DNA of 46,893 nt from Verrucomicrobiaceae bacterium (GTDB lineage: Bacteria; Verrucomicrobiota; Verrucomicrobiia; Verrucomicrobiales; Verrucomicrobiaceae), in contig JAIBCL010000046.1 of assembly GCA_019694165.1 (NCBI GenBank), forward strand, positions 1 to 46,893, written 5' to 3'. Positions within the stretch are counted from its first letter, which is position 1, and every line of letters starts with the position of its first letter. The notes beneath the pieces were generated by a model. It saw only the letters and a program-made list of their open reading frames with translations. It did no database searches and had not been told where the DNA came from. Shown here piece after piece: positions 34,088 to 43,306 of the stretch. Position numbers and translations under genes: made by a program.

Positions 34088-35059
34088 AGCAATCCCACTA
34101 ACAACGTCCCGTTCGGCAATCGTCCGTTCAATTCACTCGGAGGTGCATTCCCTTCGCAGTCGTCTTCACCAGCCCCTGCTCCGACCGGCGGCCAGCCGGG
34201 CGGCTCGCGCCCGGCATATCAGGGTGGAGGAGGGCCGCCGGGGCAGCGCCCGTATCAGGGTGGCGGGCAGTTCGGCAGCCGGCCCTTCGGAGGTGGTGGA
34301 GGTCCGAACAACCGCTCGCGTCCGCCCTCGCGGGTGTTCGATTCCACGCGCGTGAATGAGCGCATCCGTGCGCCGAAGGTGCGCGTGGTGGACGGTGTCT
34401 CGCACGAGCAGCTCGGCGTGATGCCCACGTCACAGGCCATCCGCCTGGCCCGGGAGCGCGGCGTGGACCTCGTCGAAGTGGCGCCGAATGCCGAGCCGCC
34501 CGTGTGCAAGCTCATCGACTACGGCAAGTACAAGTACGCCCAGGAGAAGCACAAGAAGGAGGCGCACAAGCACCACAAGGCCAGCAAGCTCAAAGAGCTG
34601 AAGTTCCGCGTCGGCATCGATCCGCACGATTACCTCATCAAGATGGTGCACGCCGAGGACTTCCTCGCCGAAGGGCACAAAGTCCGCGTGCAGCTCCAGT
34701 TCCGCGGGCGCCAGATGGCCCACCAGGAGCTTGGCTTTGACTTGATGAAGCGGATCAAGACCGACCTCTCCTCCATGGCACACGTTGACATGGAGCCGAA
34801 GCAGGCGGGCAGGAACATCAACATGCAGCTCTCGCCGCTGCCCGAGCGCCAGCGCGTGCGGAAGTTCAAGACCATTCATCGTCACGCCGAACTCATCGAC
34901 AAGAACGAGGACTTCGACGAAGACGACCACGAGCATCATCACAACGACCAGCACCAGCAGCGTCATGATGGCCGCCATCAAGCAAACGCGGGGAAGCCCG
35001 ATGCTCCGCCGGCTCCCGCCGCGCCCGCGATGGCCGTGGCGGACGCGGCGCAGTCATGA
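34085..35059 (+). CDS. infC: Translation initiation factor IF-3 with long N- and C-terminal extensions
   Basis: 324 residues if started at ATA. The IF-3 core (about residues 87-265) is clear: VNERIRAPKVRVVDGVSHEQ, QAIRLARERGVDLVEVAPNA and PPVCKLIDYGKYKYAQEKHK, then KLKELKFRVGIDPHDYLIKM and KVRVQLQFRGRQMAHQELG. It binds the 30S subunit and checks the start codon. The usual protein is about 180 residues. Here a roughly 85-residue Gly/Pro/Gln-rich disordered lead is added, and a tail of about 60 with a His/Asp cluster (DEDDHEHHHNDQHQQRHDG) and Ala/Pro. The customary downstream rpmI-rplT genes are absent; a HAD phosphatase gene follows. Confidence 0.93.
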   Translation: MSNPTNNVPFGNRPFNSLGGAFPSQSSSPAPAPTGGQPGGSRPAYQGGGGPPGQRPYQGGGQFGSRPFGGGGGPNNRSRPPSRVFDSTRVNERIRAPKVRVVDGVSHEQLGVMPTSQAIRLARERGVDLVEVAPNAEPPVCKLIDYGKYKYAQEKHKKEAHKHHKASKLKELKFRVGIDPHDYLIKMVHAEDFLAEGHKVRVQLQFRGRQMAHQELGFDLMKRIKTDLSSMAHVDMEPKQAGRNINMQLSPLPERQRVRKFKTIHRHAELIDKNEDFDEDDHEHHHNDQHQQRHDGRHQANAGKPDAPPAPAAPAMAVADAAQS

Positions 35060-35149
35060 GCGATGAGTGTGTGCGTTGTGCGTCGCGTTTCACTGTGCGC
35101 CGCCGGCCGCCCGGTGAGTGTGCGAGCCAGACCGCGTCTGTGATCCAGC

Positions 35150-35842
35150 ATGGCACGGCTGCTTCTCTTCGACATTGACGGCACGCTTCTCGACACGGGC
35201 GGTGAAGGCGGCCGTGCGCTGCTCGATGCGGTCGAGGAAGTCTTCGGCGTGCCGCGCGACTCGGTACCGAAGCTCGAACTCGCCGGAGCCACCGACGGCG
35301 GCATCACCCGGCAGATCATGAGGCACCTCGGCCGTGAACTGCACGCCGGAGACGTGGAGCCGTACCATCGCAGTTACCTGCGGCATCTTCAGCGCCGGCT
35401 CGGCGACCCGGCATTTTCCGGCACGCTGCTTCCCGGCGTAAAGGCGCTGCTGCCGGTCCTTCATGCCGCGCCGCAGGTGCACCTCGGCCTGCTCACTGGA
35501 AACCTGCGGGAGGGCGCCGGCCACAAGCTGCGGCGCTTCGGCATACAAGAGTTCTTCACCGAAGGCGCATTTGGCGATGATGCCGAAGACCGCAACCTGC
35601 TCGGCCCCATCGCCCACCGGCGCATGGAGCGGGCCCTCGGCGTCACATGCGCGCGTGAGGAAATCATCATCATCGGCGACACGCCGAAGGACATCGCCTG
35701 CGCCCGTGCCTGTGGCGCGCGCTGCATCGCCGTCGCCACCGGCGCCTTCGCGCGGCATGAGCTGGAGGCTCACCGCCCGTGGCTCGTGCTCGATTCGCTG
35801 GAGGACGGCGCGTTCCTTTCCGCGGCCGGCATCGGCGGCTGA
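35150..35842 (+). CDS. HAD-superfamily hydrolase (phosphoglycolate-phosphatase-like)
   Basis: 230 residues. Motif I is LLLFDIDGTLLDTGG (Asp8 nucleophile, Asp10), motif II is HLGLLTGNLREGAGHKL, and motif IV is IIIIGDTPKDIACARACG. The helical cap lies after residue 17 (subtype I). It is a phosphatase of small phosphorylated metabolites; substrate unknown. It lies 90 bases after infC on the same strand. Confidence 0.88.
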   Translation: MARLLLFDIDGTLLDTGGEGGRALLDAVEEVFGVPRDSVPKLELAGATDGGITRQIMRHLGRELHAGDVEPYHRSYLRHLQRRLGDPAFSGTLLPGVKALLPVLHAAPQVHLGLLTGNLREGAGHKLRRFGIQEFFTEGAFGDDAEDRNLLGPIAHRRMERALGVTCAREEIIIIGDTPKDIACARACGARCIAVATGAFARHELEAHRPWLVLDSLEDGAFLSAAGIGG

Positions 35843-35942
35843 AGGGTGTGTGCCGGAGTCGCGCAGACGAGCACAAGCCATGCACCGTCTTTTTCGACAT
35901 GAAGCTTGATCGTCCGTGCCTTGTCATGGAAAAAGCACCGTC

Positions 35943-36893
35943 ATGACAGCCCCGTCCACTGGAGGAGCATCGAAGACTGCCCGCGCCATGCGTTTCTCGC
36001 TCTGGACGGGCTTCCTCATGCTCGTGATCAAGATGGGCGCGTACCTGCTTACAGGATCCGCCGCCATCCTCGGCGACGCGGCGGAGTCCGTGGTGCATGT
36101 GGGCGCCGTGATGTTTGCCGCCTTCAGCGTCTGGCTGGCGGAGAAGCCCGCGGATGAGAACCACCGCTACGGCCACAGCAAGATCGCCTTCTTTTCCGCG
36201 GGCACCGAGGGCGCGCTCATCGTGATCGCCGCCGTGTTCATCATCTACCAGTCGGTGCGTGTCTGGCTCTCCGGCGCGCAGCCGGCGAACATGGACCAGG
36301 GCGTGCTGCTCACCATCGCCACCATCGTCATCAACGGCGTGCTCGGATGGTATCTCATCGCCTCGGGGCGGCGCACGAATTCCCTCATCCTCGTTTCGAA
36401 CGGCAAACATGTGCTCACCGACTCGTGGACGAGCCTCGGCGCCATCGTCGGCCTTGGGCTCGTTCACTTCACCGGCTGGCCCGGCTGGGATCCCGTCTGC
36501 GGCTTGATCATGGCCGGCAATATCATCGTCTCCGGCTTCGGCCTGCTGCAGCAGAGCATCAGCGGCCTGATGGACGTGGCCAGTCCCGAGTTGCACCGGC
36601 GGCTCAACGAGGTGCTGCGCCGCGAGACGGAACGCCACGGCATTTCCTTCCACGCCCTGCGGCACCGTGACTCGGGCCACGCGCATTGGGTGGACGTGCA
36701 TCTGCTCTTCCCTGATGACGTATCGCTCAAGCAGGCGCACCGCGTGGCCACCGCCATCGAGAAGGCCGTGTCCGATGCCATGGACCGCCGCGTCATCATC
36801 ACCACACACCTCGAGTGCGAGGGCGACCACGACGCCATGCACCCCGGGGAGGGCACCGCCGTGGACGAAGCCTTTGCGGACGACGGCGCATGA
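35943..36893 (+). CDS. Cation diffusion facilitator (CDF) transporter
   Basis: 316 residues from MTAPSTGGASKTARAMRFSL. Helices include FLMLVIKMGAYLLTGSAAIL and IVIAAVFIIYQSVRVWL. First metal site region LGDAAESVVHVGAVMF: one Asp, with Ser and His at the further positions where many CDFs have Asp. The second, HVLTDSWTSLGAIVGL, keeps the HxxxD pair. The N-terminal His-rich stretch is lacking, but a C-terminal ferredoxin-like domain (HALRHRDSGHAHWVDVHLLF) is present. It exports Zn2+ or another divalent cation by proton exchange. It overlaps birA by ATGA. Confidence 0.9.
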   Translation: MTAPSTGGASKTARAMRFSLWTGFLMLVIKMGAYLLTGSAAILGDAAESVVHVGAVMFAAFSVWLAEKPADENHRYGHSKIAFFSAGTEGALIVIAAVFIIYQSVRVWLSGAQPANMDQGVLLTIATIVINGVLGWYLIASGRRTNSLILVSNGKHVLTDSWTSLGAIVGLGLVHFTGWPGWDPVCGLIMAGNIIVSGFGLLQQSISGLMDVASPELHRRLNEVLRRETERHGISFHALRHRDSGHAHWVDVHLLFPDDVSLKQAHRVATAIEKAVSDAMDRRVIITTHLECEGDHDAMHPGEGTAVDEAFADDGA

Positions 36894-37672
36894 ACCTCGA
36901 CGCCGCCGTCATCAGTGCAGGTGCCCCGGCCGCCTGGTGCGTCCGCGTGCTCGATGAAGTCGTCTCCACCAGTGACGTCGTGCGCGATCTCGCCCTCGGC
37001 GGCGCGCCGCACGGCACCGTCGTGCTCGCGGAGCATCAGACCGGCGGGCGCGGCCGCAGGCAGAACCGCTGGCTCGCACCGCGCGGCAGGGATTTGATGT
37101 TCTCCGTGCTTTTTAAGCCCGACGGCGTGGCTTCGGATCTTTGGCCTCGCCTCACCACCCTCGCTGCGCTCGCCCTTTGCAAGGGCATCGAACACGAGCT
37201 GCCCCTCGCGCCGTGCATCAAGTGGCCGAACGATGTGTACCTCGCCGACCGCAAGGTCGCCGGCCTCCTCGCCGAGAGCCTCGTGGGACCTGCGGGTTCG
37301 TTTGTCGTGCTTGGCATCGGTCTCAATGTCAACGCCGCCGCCTTTCCCGATGAGATCCGCGCCTCCGCCACCTCGCTCGCCGTGGAGTTGCGCCCCGGGG
37401 GCATTGAGATCGATCGGAACTCGCTCGCCGTTGCGATCCTCAACGCCCTCGCGCACGAGCTGCCGCGGCTCGATGCAGGCTTCGTCGCCGCGATGGAGGA
37501 AGTGCGGGCGCGAAGCTGGCTGCTCACCAAGACCGTCCGTGCCACTGTCGATGGCCGTGAAGTCTTCGGCCGTGCCGCCGATCTCAACCACGAAGGCCAT
37601 CTCGTCCTCGCACTCCCGGACGGCTCCACCCGCACCCTCAGCAGCGCCGACGAAGTGCGTTGCGTCGTGTGA
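36890..37672 (+). CDS. birA: Biotin--[acetyl-CoA-carboxylase] ligase
   Basis: 260 residues from MNLDAAVISAG; its ATG overlaps the CDF stop (ATGA), implying translational coupling. Ligase motifs: EVVSTSDVVRDLALGG, EHQTGGRGRRQNRWLAPRG (biotinyl-AMP loop), CIKWPNDVYLADRKVAGLLAE and VVLGIGLNVN. A small C-terminal SH3-like domain follows (TVDGREVFGRAADLNHEGHL). No N-terminal helix-turn-helix, so it is a ligase only, not a repressor. Confidence 0.92.
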   Translation: MNLDAAVISAGAPAAWCVRVLDEVVSTSDVVRDLALGGAPHGTVVLAEHQTGGRGRRQNRWLAPRGRDLMFSVLFKPDGVASDLWPRLTTLAALALCKGIEHELPLAPCIKWPNDVYLADRKVAGLLAESLVGPAGSFVVLGIGLNVNAAAFPDEIRASATSLAVELRPGGIEIDRNSLAVAILNALAHELPRLDAGFVAAMEEVRARSWLLTKTVRATVDGREVFGRAADLNHEGHLVLALPDGSTRTLSSADEVRCVV

Positions 37673-37694
37673 CGTGACACTCCCCGCGCCCTGA

Positions 37695-38630
37695 TCACAC
37701 GCGGCGTCCGACTGCCTGATAGCCGCCGACGATGATGAGCGCCGCTCCGGCACCCTGCACCAGAGTGAAGGGCTCGCCAAACAGCGCGATGCTCGCGAGC
37801 GTGATGCAAAGCGGCACCGCCACCTGAAACGCGCCGCCGGTGGTGACAGGCAGATGACGGAAACCTTCCGTCATGGCGATCTGGCCGATGCCGGCCGCCG
37901 CGGCGGCGATTACGAGAAAAGCCACCTCCGCCCCGGACGCACGCCACGCGCCCGCGCACACCATGGGCAGCGCGAGCAAGGCGGTGTAAATGCACTGCGA
38001 AGCGAAGATGGTGGTGCTGCTTTCCGTGCGGGTGAGCTGGCGGATCACCACCACCGTGGCCGCGGCGATCAATGCCCCGGCGATGGCGATGAGTTCGTGC
38101 AGCGTCTGGCCGCCTTCGGCGTGATGATCCACGCCCGTTAGCAGCGCCAGTCCGCCCACGGCGATGACGATGCCGGCGATCTGCCGGGCCGCGAGATGTT
38201 CCTTGAGGACGAAGACGGCCATGAGCGCGGACCAGATCACCCATGTGTTGCCAATCAGCGTGGCCTTGCCCGCGCCGAGCACGGGCAGCGTGACGTAATA
38301 CGCCGCCGTGCCAAACGCGCCGAGCACGCCGCGCGAGACGAGCAGCCGGCTCGTGGCTGCACGCTTCAAATCGAGAGCCGGCCGCCGTGCCCCGCCGGCT
38401 GCCGTGCGCGGCGACGAGACGAGCATCACGATGGCGATTCCCACGAGCGCGCGAAACAGCAGCGCCAGCCACGGGCTCACGCCGTGATCGCTGCCCAGGT
38501 GCTTGAGCAGCAGCGCGTTGCCCGTGAAACAGGCGAGCGACACCAGCATCCACAGCGCACCGGCCTTGAACGAGGGCGCGAATGTTCCCGCGCTACGCAC
38601 GCTCATGCGGCCCCTTCGCTCCCGTTTCAT
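37695..38630 (-). CDS. EamA (DMT superfamily) transporter
   Basis: 311 residues with ten hydrophobic helices in two EamA halves: MLVSLACFTGNALLLKHLG... GKATLIGNTWVIWSALMAVF, and IAGALIAAATVVVIRQLT... FQVAVPLCITLASIALFGEP. The FGEPFTLVQGAGAALIIVGG end is typical. Probable efflux carrier of metabolites or amino acids; substrate unknown. It is convergent with birA and divergent from the protease gene. A start 24 bases later (MSVRSAG) is also possible. Confidence 0.88.
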   Translation of the reverse strand: MKRERRGRMSVRSAGTFAPSFKAGALWMLVSLACFTGNALLLKHLGSDHGVSPWLALLFRALVGIAIVMLVSSPRTAAGGARRPALDLKRAATSRLLVSRGVLGAFGTAAYYVTLPVLGAGKATLIGNTWVIWSALMAVFVLKEHLAARQIAGIVIAVGGLALLTGVDHHAEGGQTLHELIAIAGALIAAATVVVIRQLTRTESSTTIFASQCIYTALLALPMVCAGAWRASGAEVAFLVIAAAAAGIGQIAMTEGFRHLPVTTGGAFQVAVPLCITLASIALFGEPFTLVQGAGAALIIVGGYQAVGRRV

Positions 38631-38781
38631 TCATGGCGCACTTCATAGACGCATCGGCGCGGCGGATCAATGCCCGTGGCGGCGACAGGCGGCCGTGAGA
38701 ATCGCAACGACCGCGAGAACCGCCGGGCGCGGAAGCGACAAAGCAGTTTCGTCACGCCGCATCCGGTGTCACTTTCGCGCC

Positions 38782-41040
38782 ATGAAACTGCCGTCCGGTC
38801 TTTCGTGTGCCGCCATTCTCGCGTTGTGCATCCCCGTGTCCGCCACAGCGGCTGCGCCGCAGAAGACGGTGCAGAAGGCGAAGCAGCCCGGCAAGACTGT
38901 GGAGGAGATCGCGGAGGTGGTCACACCCTCGCTCGTGAAAGTGATGCAGGTGGGCCGCGAAGGCATGGACGGCTTGGGTGCGGGCTTCGTCATCCGCAGC
39001 GATGGATTGATCGCCACGAACAAGCACGTCATCGGCGAGGCGCGGCTCATCCAGGTCGAGACGAGTGATGGCGAGAAGCACGATGTCACCGAGGTGTATG
39101 CCTCCGACGTGCACCTGGATCTGGCGATCCTGCGCATCGCGAAGACCGGCATGAAACCGCTGGCGCTGGGCGACTCGAAGAAGGTGAAGCAGGGCGCGCC
39201 CGTGGTGGCGATGGGGAATCCCGCGGGGCTGGACTTCAGTGTCGTGGAGGGGGTGGTTTCCGCTGTGCGCGAGATCGACGACATCCCCATGATCCAGGTG
39301 GCGATGCCCATCGAGCGCGGGAACAGCGGCGGGCCTTTGCTCGATCGGCAGGGCCGCGTGCTGGGGCTGCTCACGCTCAAATCCGTGAAGACGGAGAACC
39401 TCGGCTTCGCGATGCCGGTGAATGATTTGAAACGCCTGGTCTCGAAGCCCAATCCCGTGCCGATGAGCCGTTGGCTGACCATCGGCGTGCTCGACCGCCT
39501 CGCCTGGAAACCGATGATGGGCGCGCAGTGGACGCAGCACGCCGGCGTGATCAAATCCACGCTCATGGGTGATGGCTTCGGCGGCCGCTCGCTCTGCCTG
39601 TGGATGGCGGACGAGCCGCCCCGGGCCTTTGAGGCCGCGGTGTCAGTGCGGCTGGCTGATGAAGAAGGCGCGGCCGGCCTCATCTTCTGCGCAGACGGTG
39701 GCGACCGCCATTACGGCTTTTATCCCTCGAACGGGAAGCTCAGGCTCACACGTTTCGAGGGTGCCTTCGTCGATTCGTGGACCGTGCTGGCCGAGATCGA
39801 GACGGATGCCTACAAGCGCGGCGACTGGAACGCCCTGCGCGTGCGCGTGGATGAGACGCGCATCAAGTGCTTCGTGAACGGGCGGCAGGTGATCGAGCAG
39901 GAGGACGCGGGGCTTCGCGGCGGCCGTGCCGGGTTGTGCAAGTTCCGCCTGCCCACGGCCGAGTTCCGGAGCTTCCGCATCGGCACCGACCTCGCGGACA
40001 AGCAGATCGCACCGGAGGTGGCAGAAGGCATCAAGCAGTCGCTCGGGGCATTCCTGGACAAGAAGACCAGCCGGCAAACAGTCATCGACCATCTGCTCGA
40101 TGATCCATCGGCCGGGCGGCGGCTGCTCATCGAGCAGCGCAAGGCGCTGGAGCAGGACGCGTCATCTCTGAGGGAGCTCGAGCGCGATCTGCACCGCAGC
40201 GCCGTGGCGCGTGAGCTGGCGAGGCAACTGGGCCGCAAGGACGAGAAGGTGGACCTGCTGCGCTGCGCCCTGCTGGTGGCAAAGCATGACAACCCCGAGA
40301 TCGACGTGGAGCAGTACCACCGCAGCTTTGCGCGGCTGGTGGACGAGCTGAAGAACGACGCCGATATCAAGAAGGACACGCCGCACGCCGTGAAGCGGCT
40401 GAGCAAGTTTCTTTTCCAGGAGAACGGCTTTCACGGCAGCCGGCACGACTACGGGAACAACTCGAACAGCTACATCAACGAGGTGCTCGACGACCGCGAG
40501 GGGCTGCCCATCACGCTGGCCGTCGTGTATCTCGAGTGCGCCGCGCGCCTGGGCGTGAAGAACGTGGTGGGCCTCTCCTTCCCCGGCCAGTTCATGGTGG
40601 GCTATCGCGAGTCCGAGGGGGCCGACCTGCGCGTGGTGGATGTGTTTGAGGGAGGCAGGGAAATGACCACAGCGCAGGCTTCCGCCATGCTCAGCCGCAG
40701 CGGCTTGTCGGTCGATGAGTTTATGGAGCCGGCAGACCGGAAGTCCATCATTGTGCGCATGATCCGGAACCTGCTGCGCAACGCGCAGGATGACGAGCAA
40801 GAGGCGCGGGAGAACCACACGAAGGCCACCGCCGACTCCATGCCGTATCTGAACCTCCTGCTTGCGCTCGATCCCGATGCCATGTCCGAGCACTTCGCCC
40901 GTGCCGTGCTGCGCGACACTCGCGGTGACAAGGCCGGCGCGCGTGAGGATGTCGGCTGGCTCATCGAACACCCGCCCGAGGGACTCCCGGCCGATCAAGC
41001 CGAGCGTCTGGCGCGGTGGTACGAGTCTCTCGCCCCGTGA
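38782..41040 (+). CDS. Exported trypsin-like serine protease fused to a SirB1-like domain (752 aa)
   Basis: Start MKLPSGLSCAAILALC is a signal peptide; the upstream open frame is spurious. Residues about 40-225 form an HtrA-type protease with catalytic His82 (TNKHVIG), Asp113 (HLDLAILRI) and Ser182 (RGNSGGPLLD). No PDZ domain follows. Residues about 230-415 look like a LamG/3-keto-disaccharide-hydrolase sandwich (GLIFCADGGDRHYGFYPSNG). The last 330 resemble SirB1/transglutaminase-core-2 proteins (NSYINEVLDDREGLPITLAV, FPGQFMVGY) with a TPR-like end (LDPDAMSEHFARAVLRD). This three-part order is not one I know as characterised. Substrate unknown. Confidence 0.85.
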   Translation: MKLPSGLSCAAILALCIPVSATAAAPQKTVQKAKQPGKTVEEIAEVVTPSLVKVMQVGREGMDGLGAGFVIRSDGLIATNKHVIGEARLIQVETSDGEKHDVTEVYASDVHLDLAILRIAKTGMKPLALGDSKKVKQGAPVVAMGNPAGLDFSVVEGVVSAVREIDDIPMIQVAMPIERGNSGGPLLDRQGRVLGLLTLKSVKTENLGFAMPVNDLKRLVSKPNPVPMSRWLTIGVLDRLAWKPMMGAQWTQHAGVIKSTLMGDGFGGRSLCLWMADEPPRAFEAAVSVRLADEEGAAGLIFCADGGDRHYGFYPSNGKLRLTRFEGAFVDSWTVLAEIETDAYKRGDWNALRVRVDETRIKCFVNGRQVIEQEDAGLRGGRAGLCKFRLPTAEFRSFRIGTDLADKQIAPEVAEGIKQSLGAFLDKKTSRQTVIDHLLDDPSAGRRLLIEQRKALEQDASSLRELERDLHRSAVARELARQLGRKDEKVDLLRCALLVAKHDNPEIDVEQYHRSFARLVDELKNDADIKKDTPHAVKRLSKFLFQENGFHGSRHDYGNNSNSYINEVLDDREGLPITLAVVYLECAARLGVKNVVGLSFPGQFMVGYRESEGADLRVVDVFEGGREMTTAQASAMLSRSGLSVDEFMEPADRKSIIVRMIRNLLRNAQDDEQEARENHTKATADSMPYLNLLLALDPDAMSEHFARAVLRDTRGDKAGAREDVGWLIEHPPEGLPADQAERLARWYESLAP

Positions 41041-41123
41041 GCACCCGGTCGGCCGGGGTGGGACGAGGGCTGGGCTTACGCATGAACCGAAAGCGCAAGC
41101 CTCAAAAGCCATGATTTGCCCCC

Positions 41124-41181
41124 GATTCAGGACGACCACGGATGAACTCAGAAGCAATCCAATCCGTGATCGTCCTGAATC
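41124..41181. repeat. 20-bp inverted repeat after the protease gene
   Basis: Arms 41124-41143 and 41162-41181 pair over 20 bases with one mismatch, around an 18-base loop. A TCAGAAGCAAT element in the loop recurs about 45 bases further on. It resembles scattered ACGGATGAAC-type intergenic repeats. It could end the protease transcript, though no T-run follows. Confidence 0.7.
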
Positions 41182-41290
41182 CGTGGGAATCCAATCAGAA
41201 GCAATTCGTGCGCATGCCCTGGCGGCGAGGGTGCTGTGATCACCTTCCGGCTTGCCACCCGCCGCGCGCGCTGCTATGCCTTCCGTTGCT

Positions 41291-41821
41291 ATGCCCAAGA
41301 TTCAATACACCACTCCGGACGGCACCACCGGCGAGGTCGAGCTCGACCAGGAGCGCATGACCGTGGGTCGTGCCGATGACAACAACATCGTCATCCCCGA
41401 CGGCTCCGTCTCCAGCCGCCACGCCGAGATCACCTTCGACGGTTCCGCGTGGACGCTGACGGATACCGGCTCCACCAACGGCACCAAGGTCGGCGGTGAG
41501 CGTGTGGAGACGGTGAATCTTGACTCCACCGGGGCGTTCACGCTCGGATCCGTGGAATGCGTTTTCCTCGGTGACGGTGGCGGCAGCGCAGGCCGCGGGG
41601 CCTCCGCCGTGGCCGCTGCGCGGTCGTCATCCCGCAGTTCCACCGCATCGTCCTCGGGCGGCAGCTATTCGAGCCAGCCCTACGACCGCTCGCGGCGCAC
41701 CGGTTTCGGCCCGCACAAAAAGGAGAAGGACTCGTCCCGCGCCATGCTCATTTTGCTTGGCGTGCTGGGGCTGGCAGCCTGCGGAGCAGCGGCCTTCATG
41801 GCGATGAAGATGGGGGCGTGA
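41291..41821 (+). CDS. FHA domain protein with C-terminal membrane anchor
   Basis: 176 residues from MPKIQYTTPDG (an ATG 15 bases earlier is possible). An FHA domain fills residues about 15-95: VGRADDNNIVIPDGSVSSRH, then EITFDGSAWTLTDTGSTNGT, with the conserved GR, SxxH and N pThr-binding residues. A Ser-rich disordered linker leads to a basic patch and one helix (AMLILLGVLGLAACGAAAF). It binds phosphothreonine peptides at the cytoplasmic membrane face. No Ser/Thr kinase is in the window. Confidence 0.87.
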   Translation: MPKIQYTTPDGTTGEVELDQERMTVGRADDNNIVIPDGSVSSRHAEITFDGSAWTLTDTGSTNGTKVGGERVETVNLDSTGAFTLGSVECVFLGDGGGSAGRGASAVAAARSSSRSSTASSSGGSYSSQPYDRSRRTGFGPHKKEKDSSRAMLILLGVLGLAACGAAAFMAMKMGA

Positions 41822-41950
41822 AGACGCCGCCGGAGCTGAACCGGACTCCGAGCCGCAGCAGTTGCGGACGCGGGAACGTGCGCTCCGGTGAGAACCGAGA
41901 ATAAACCAACCAATGCAGGCGCATGACGTGGCGCCGCGGAACAGAAAGAA

Positions 41951-43222
41951 ATGGCCAATACGATTGTTGTGGGCGCCCAATGGGGTGACGAGGGGAAGGG
42001 CAAGATTGTCGATTACCTGACGGAGAAGACCGATGTCGTCGTGCGCGCCGCCGGCGGGAACAACGCAGGGCACACCGTCATCAATGACGGCACGAAGTAC
42101 ATCCTGCATCTCATACCTTCCGGCATTCTCTGGGACGGCAAGTTGTGCGTGATCGGCAACGGTGTCGTCATGGACCCGCTCGGCCTCATCCAGGAGATGA
42201 ACAAGCTGCGCGGTCAGGGTGTGAGGATGGATCCCTCCAACCTGCTCATCAGCGAGACCGCCCATCTCGTCATGCCATACCACAAGGCGCTCGACCTCGC
42301 GCGCGAGGCCCGCTTGGGTGACAAGAAGATAGGAACCACCGGCCGCGGCATCGGCCCGGCCTACGCCGACAAGGTCGAGCGCGGCGGCCTGCGCGCTGTT
42401 TTGCTCACTCAGCCGGAAGTGTTGAAGGTGGAACTGGCGGCACGCATCAAGTGGCACAATCAGACGCTGCGTGCGGCCGGCGTGGCCGAGGTGCCCGAGG
42501 AGGAAACCGTGAAGGAAATCCTCGAAGCTGCCGCAGTCCTCGCACCGCACATTTGCAACACCGCCGTCGTTTTGCACGAAGCGATCCGCGCCGGGAAGAC
42601 CATGCTCTTTGAAGGCGCCCAGGGCACCTACCTCGACATCGACCACGGCACGTACCCCTTCGTCACCTCCTCGAACACCACCGCCGGCGGCGCCTGCACC
42701 GGCTCGGGCGTGCCGCCGCGGAAAATCGACAAGGTCGTCGCCGTCTCCAAGGCCTACACCACGCGTGTCGGTTCCGGCCCCTTCGTCACCGAGAATGAAG
42801 CCATCGGCGACATGCTCCACAACATGGGCCGCGAGTTCGGCGCCACCACGGGCCGCGCGCGCCGTTGCGGCTGGCTGGACACCGTCTTGGTGCGCTACGC
42901 CGTCATGATCAATGGCGCGGACGAACTCGCCATCACGAATCTCGACGGCCTCGACGGTCTCGACACCATCCGGCTCTGCACCGCCTACAAGCTGCGCGGC
43001 ACCGTGCTGCATCATCCCCCCGCCACCGCCGCGGACCTCGAAGCCTGCGAGCCGGTTTACGAAGAGCACCAGGGCTGGAAGCAAGACCTCAGCGGCATCA
43101 CCCGCTATGCCGACCTGCCCGGGCTGGCGCGAAAGTACCTCGACCGCATCGCCGAACTGGCTGGCGCGAGGATCAGCCTCGTCGGCATCGGCCCCGCGCG
43201 TGAGCAGACGCTCGTGGCTTGA
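41951..43222 (+). CDS. purA: Adenylosuccinate synthetase
   Basis: 423 residues, the usual length. Makes adenylosuccinate from IMP, aspartate and GTP, the first committed step to AMP. Motifs: VVGAQWGDEGKGKIVDYLT (GTP/IMP loop), GGNNAGHTV, GTTGRGIGPAYADK and FEGAQGTYLDIDHGTYPFVT. The conserved C-terminal GIGPAREQTL end is present. Start chosen at MANTIVVGAQ; the ribosome binding site is weak (AGAAAGAA). Confidence 0.95.
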   Translation: MANTIVVGAQWGDEGKGKIVDYLTEKTDVVVRAAGGNNAGHTVINDGTKYILHLIPSGILWDGKLCVIGNGVVMDPLGLIQEMNKLRGQGVRMDPSNLLISETAHLVMPYHKALDLAREARLGDKKIGTTGRGIGPAYADKVERGGLRAVLLTQPEVLKVELAARIKWHNQTLRAAGVAEVPEEETVKEILEAAAVLAPHICNTAVVLHEAIRAGKTMLFEGAQGTYLDIDHGTYPFVTSSNTTAGGACTGSGVPPRKIDKVVAVSKAYTTRVGSGPFVTENEAIGDMLHNMGREFGATTGRARRCGWLDTVLVRYAVMINGADELAITNLDGLDGLDTIRLCTAYKLRGTVLHHPPATAADLEACEPVYEEHQGWKQDLSGITRYADLPGLARKYLDRIAELAGARISLVGIGPAREQTLVA

Positions 43223-43306
43223 TCCGCCCCGGCCAGTGTGCGGTCACTGCACATCACACCAAGCTGCGCGAAAGATTCCGCGTGGACGCGGCCTTCTATC
43301 TTCGTC

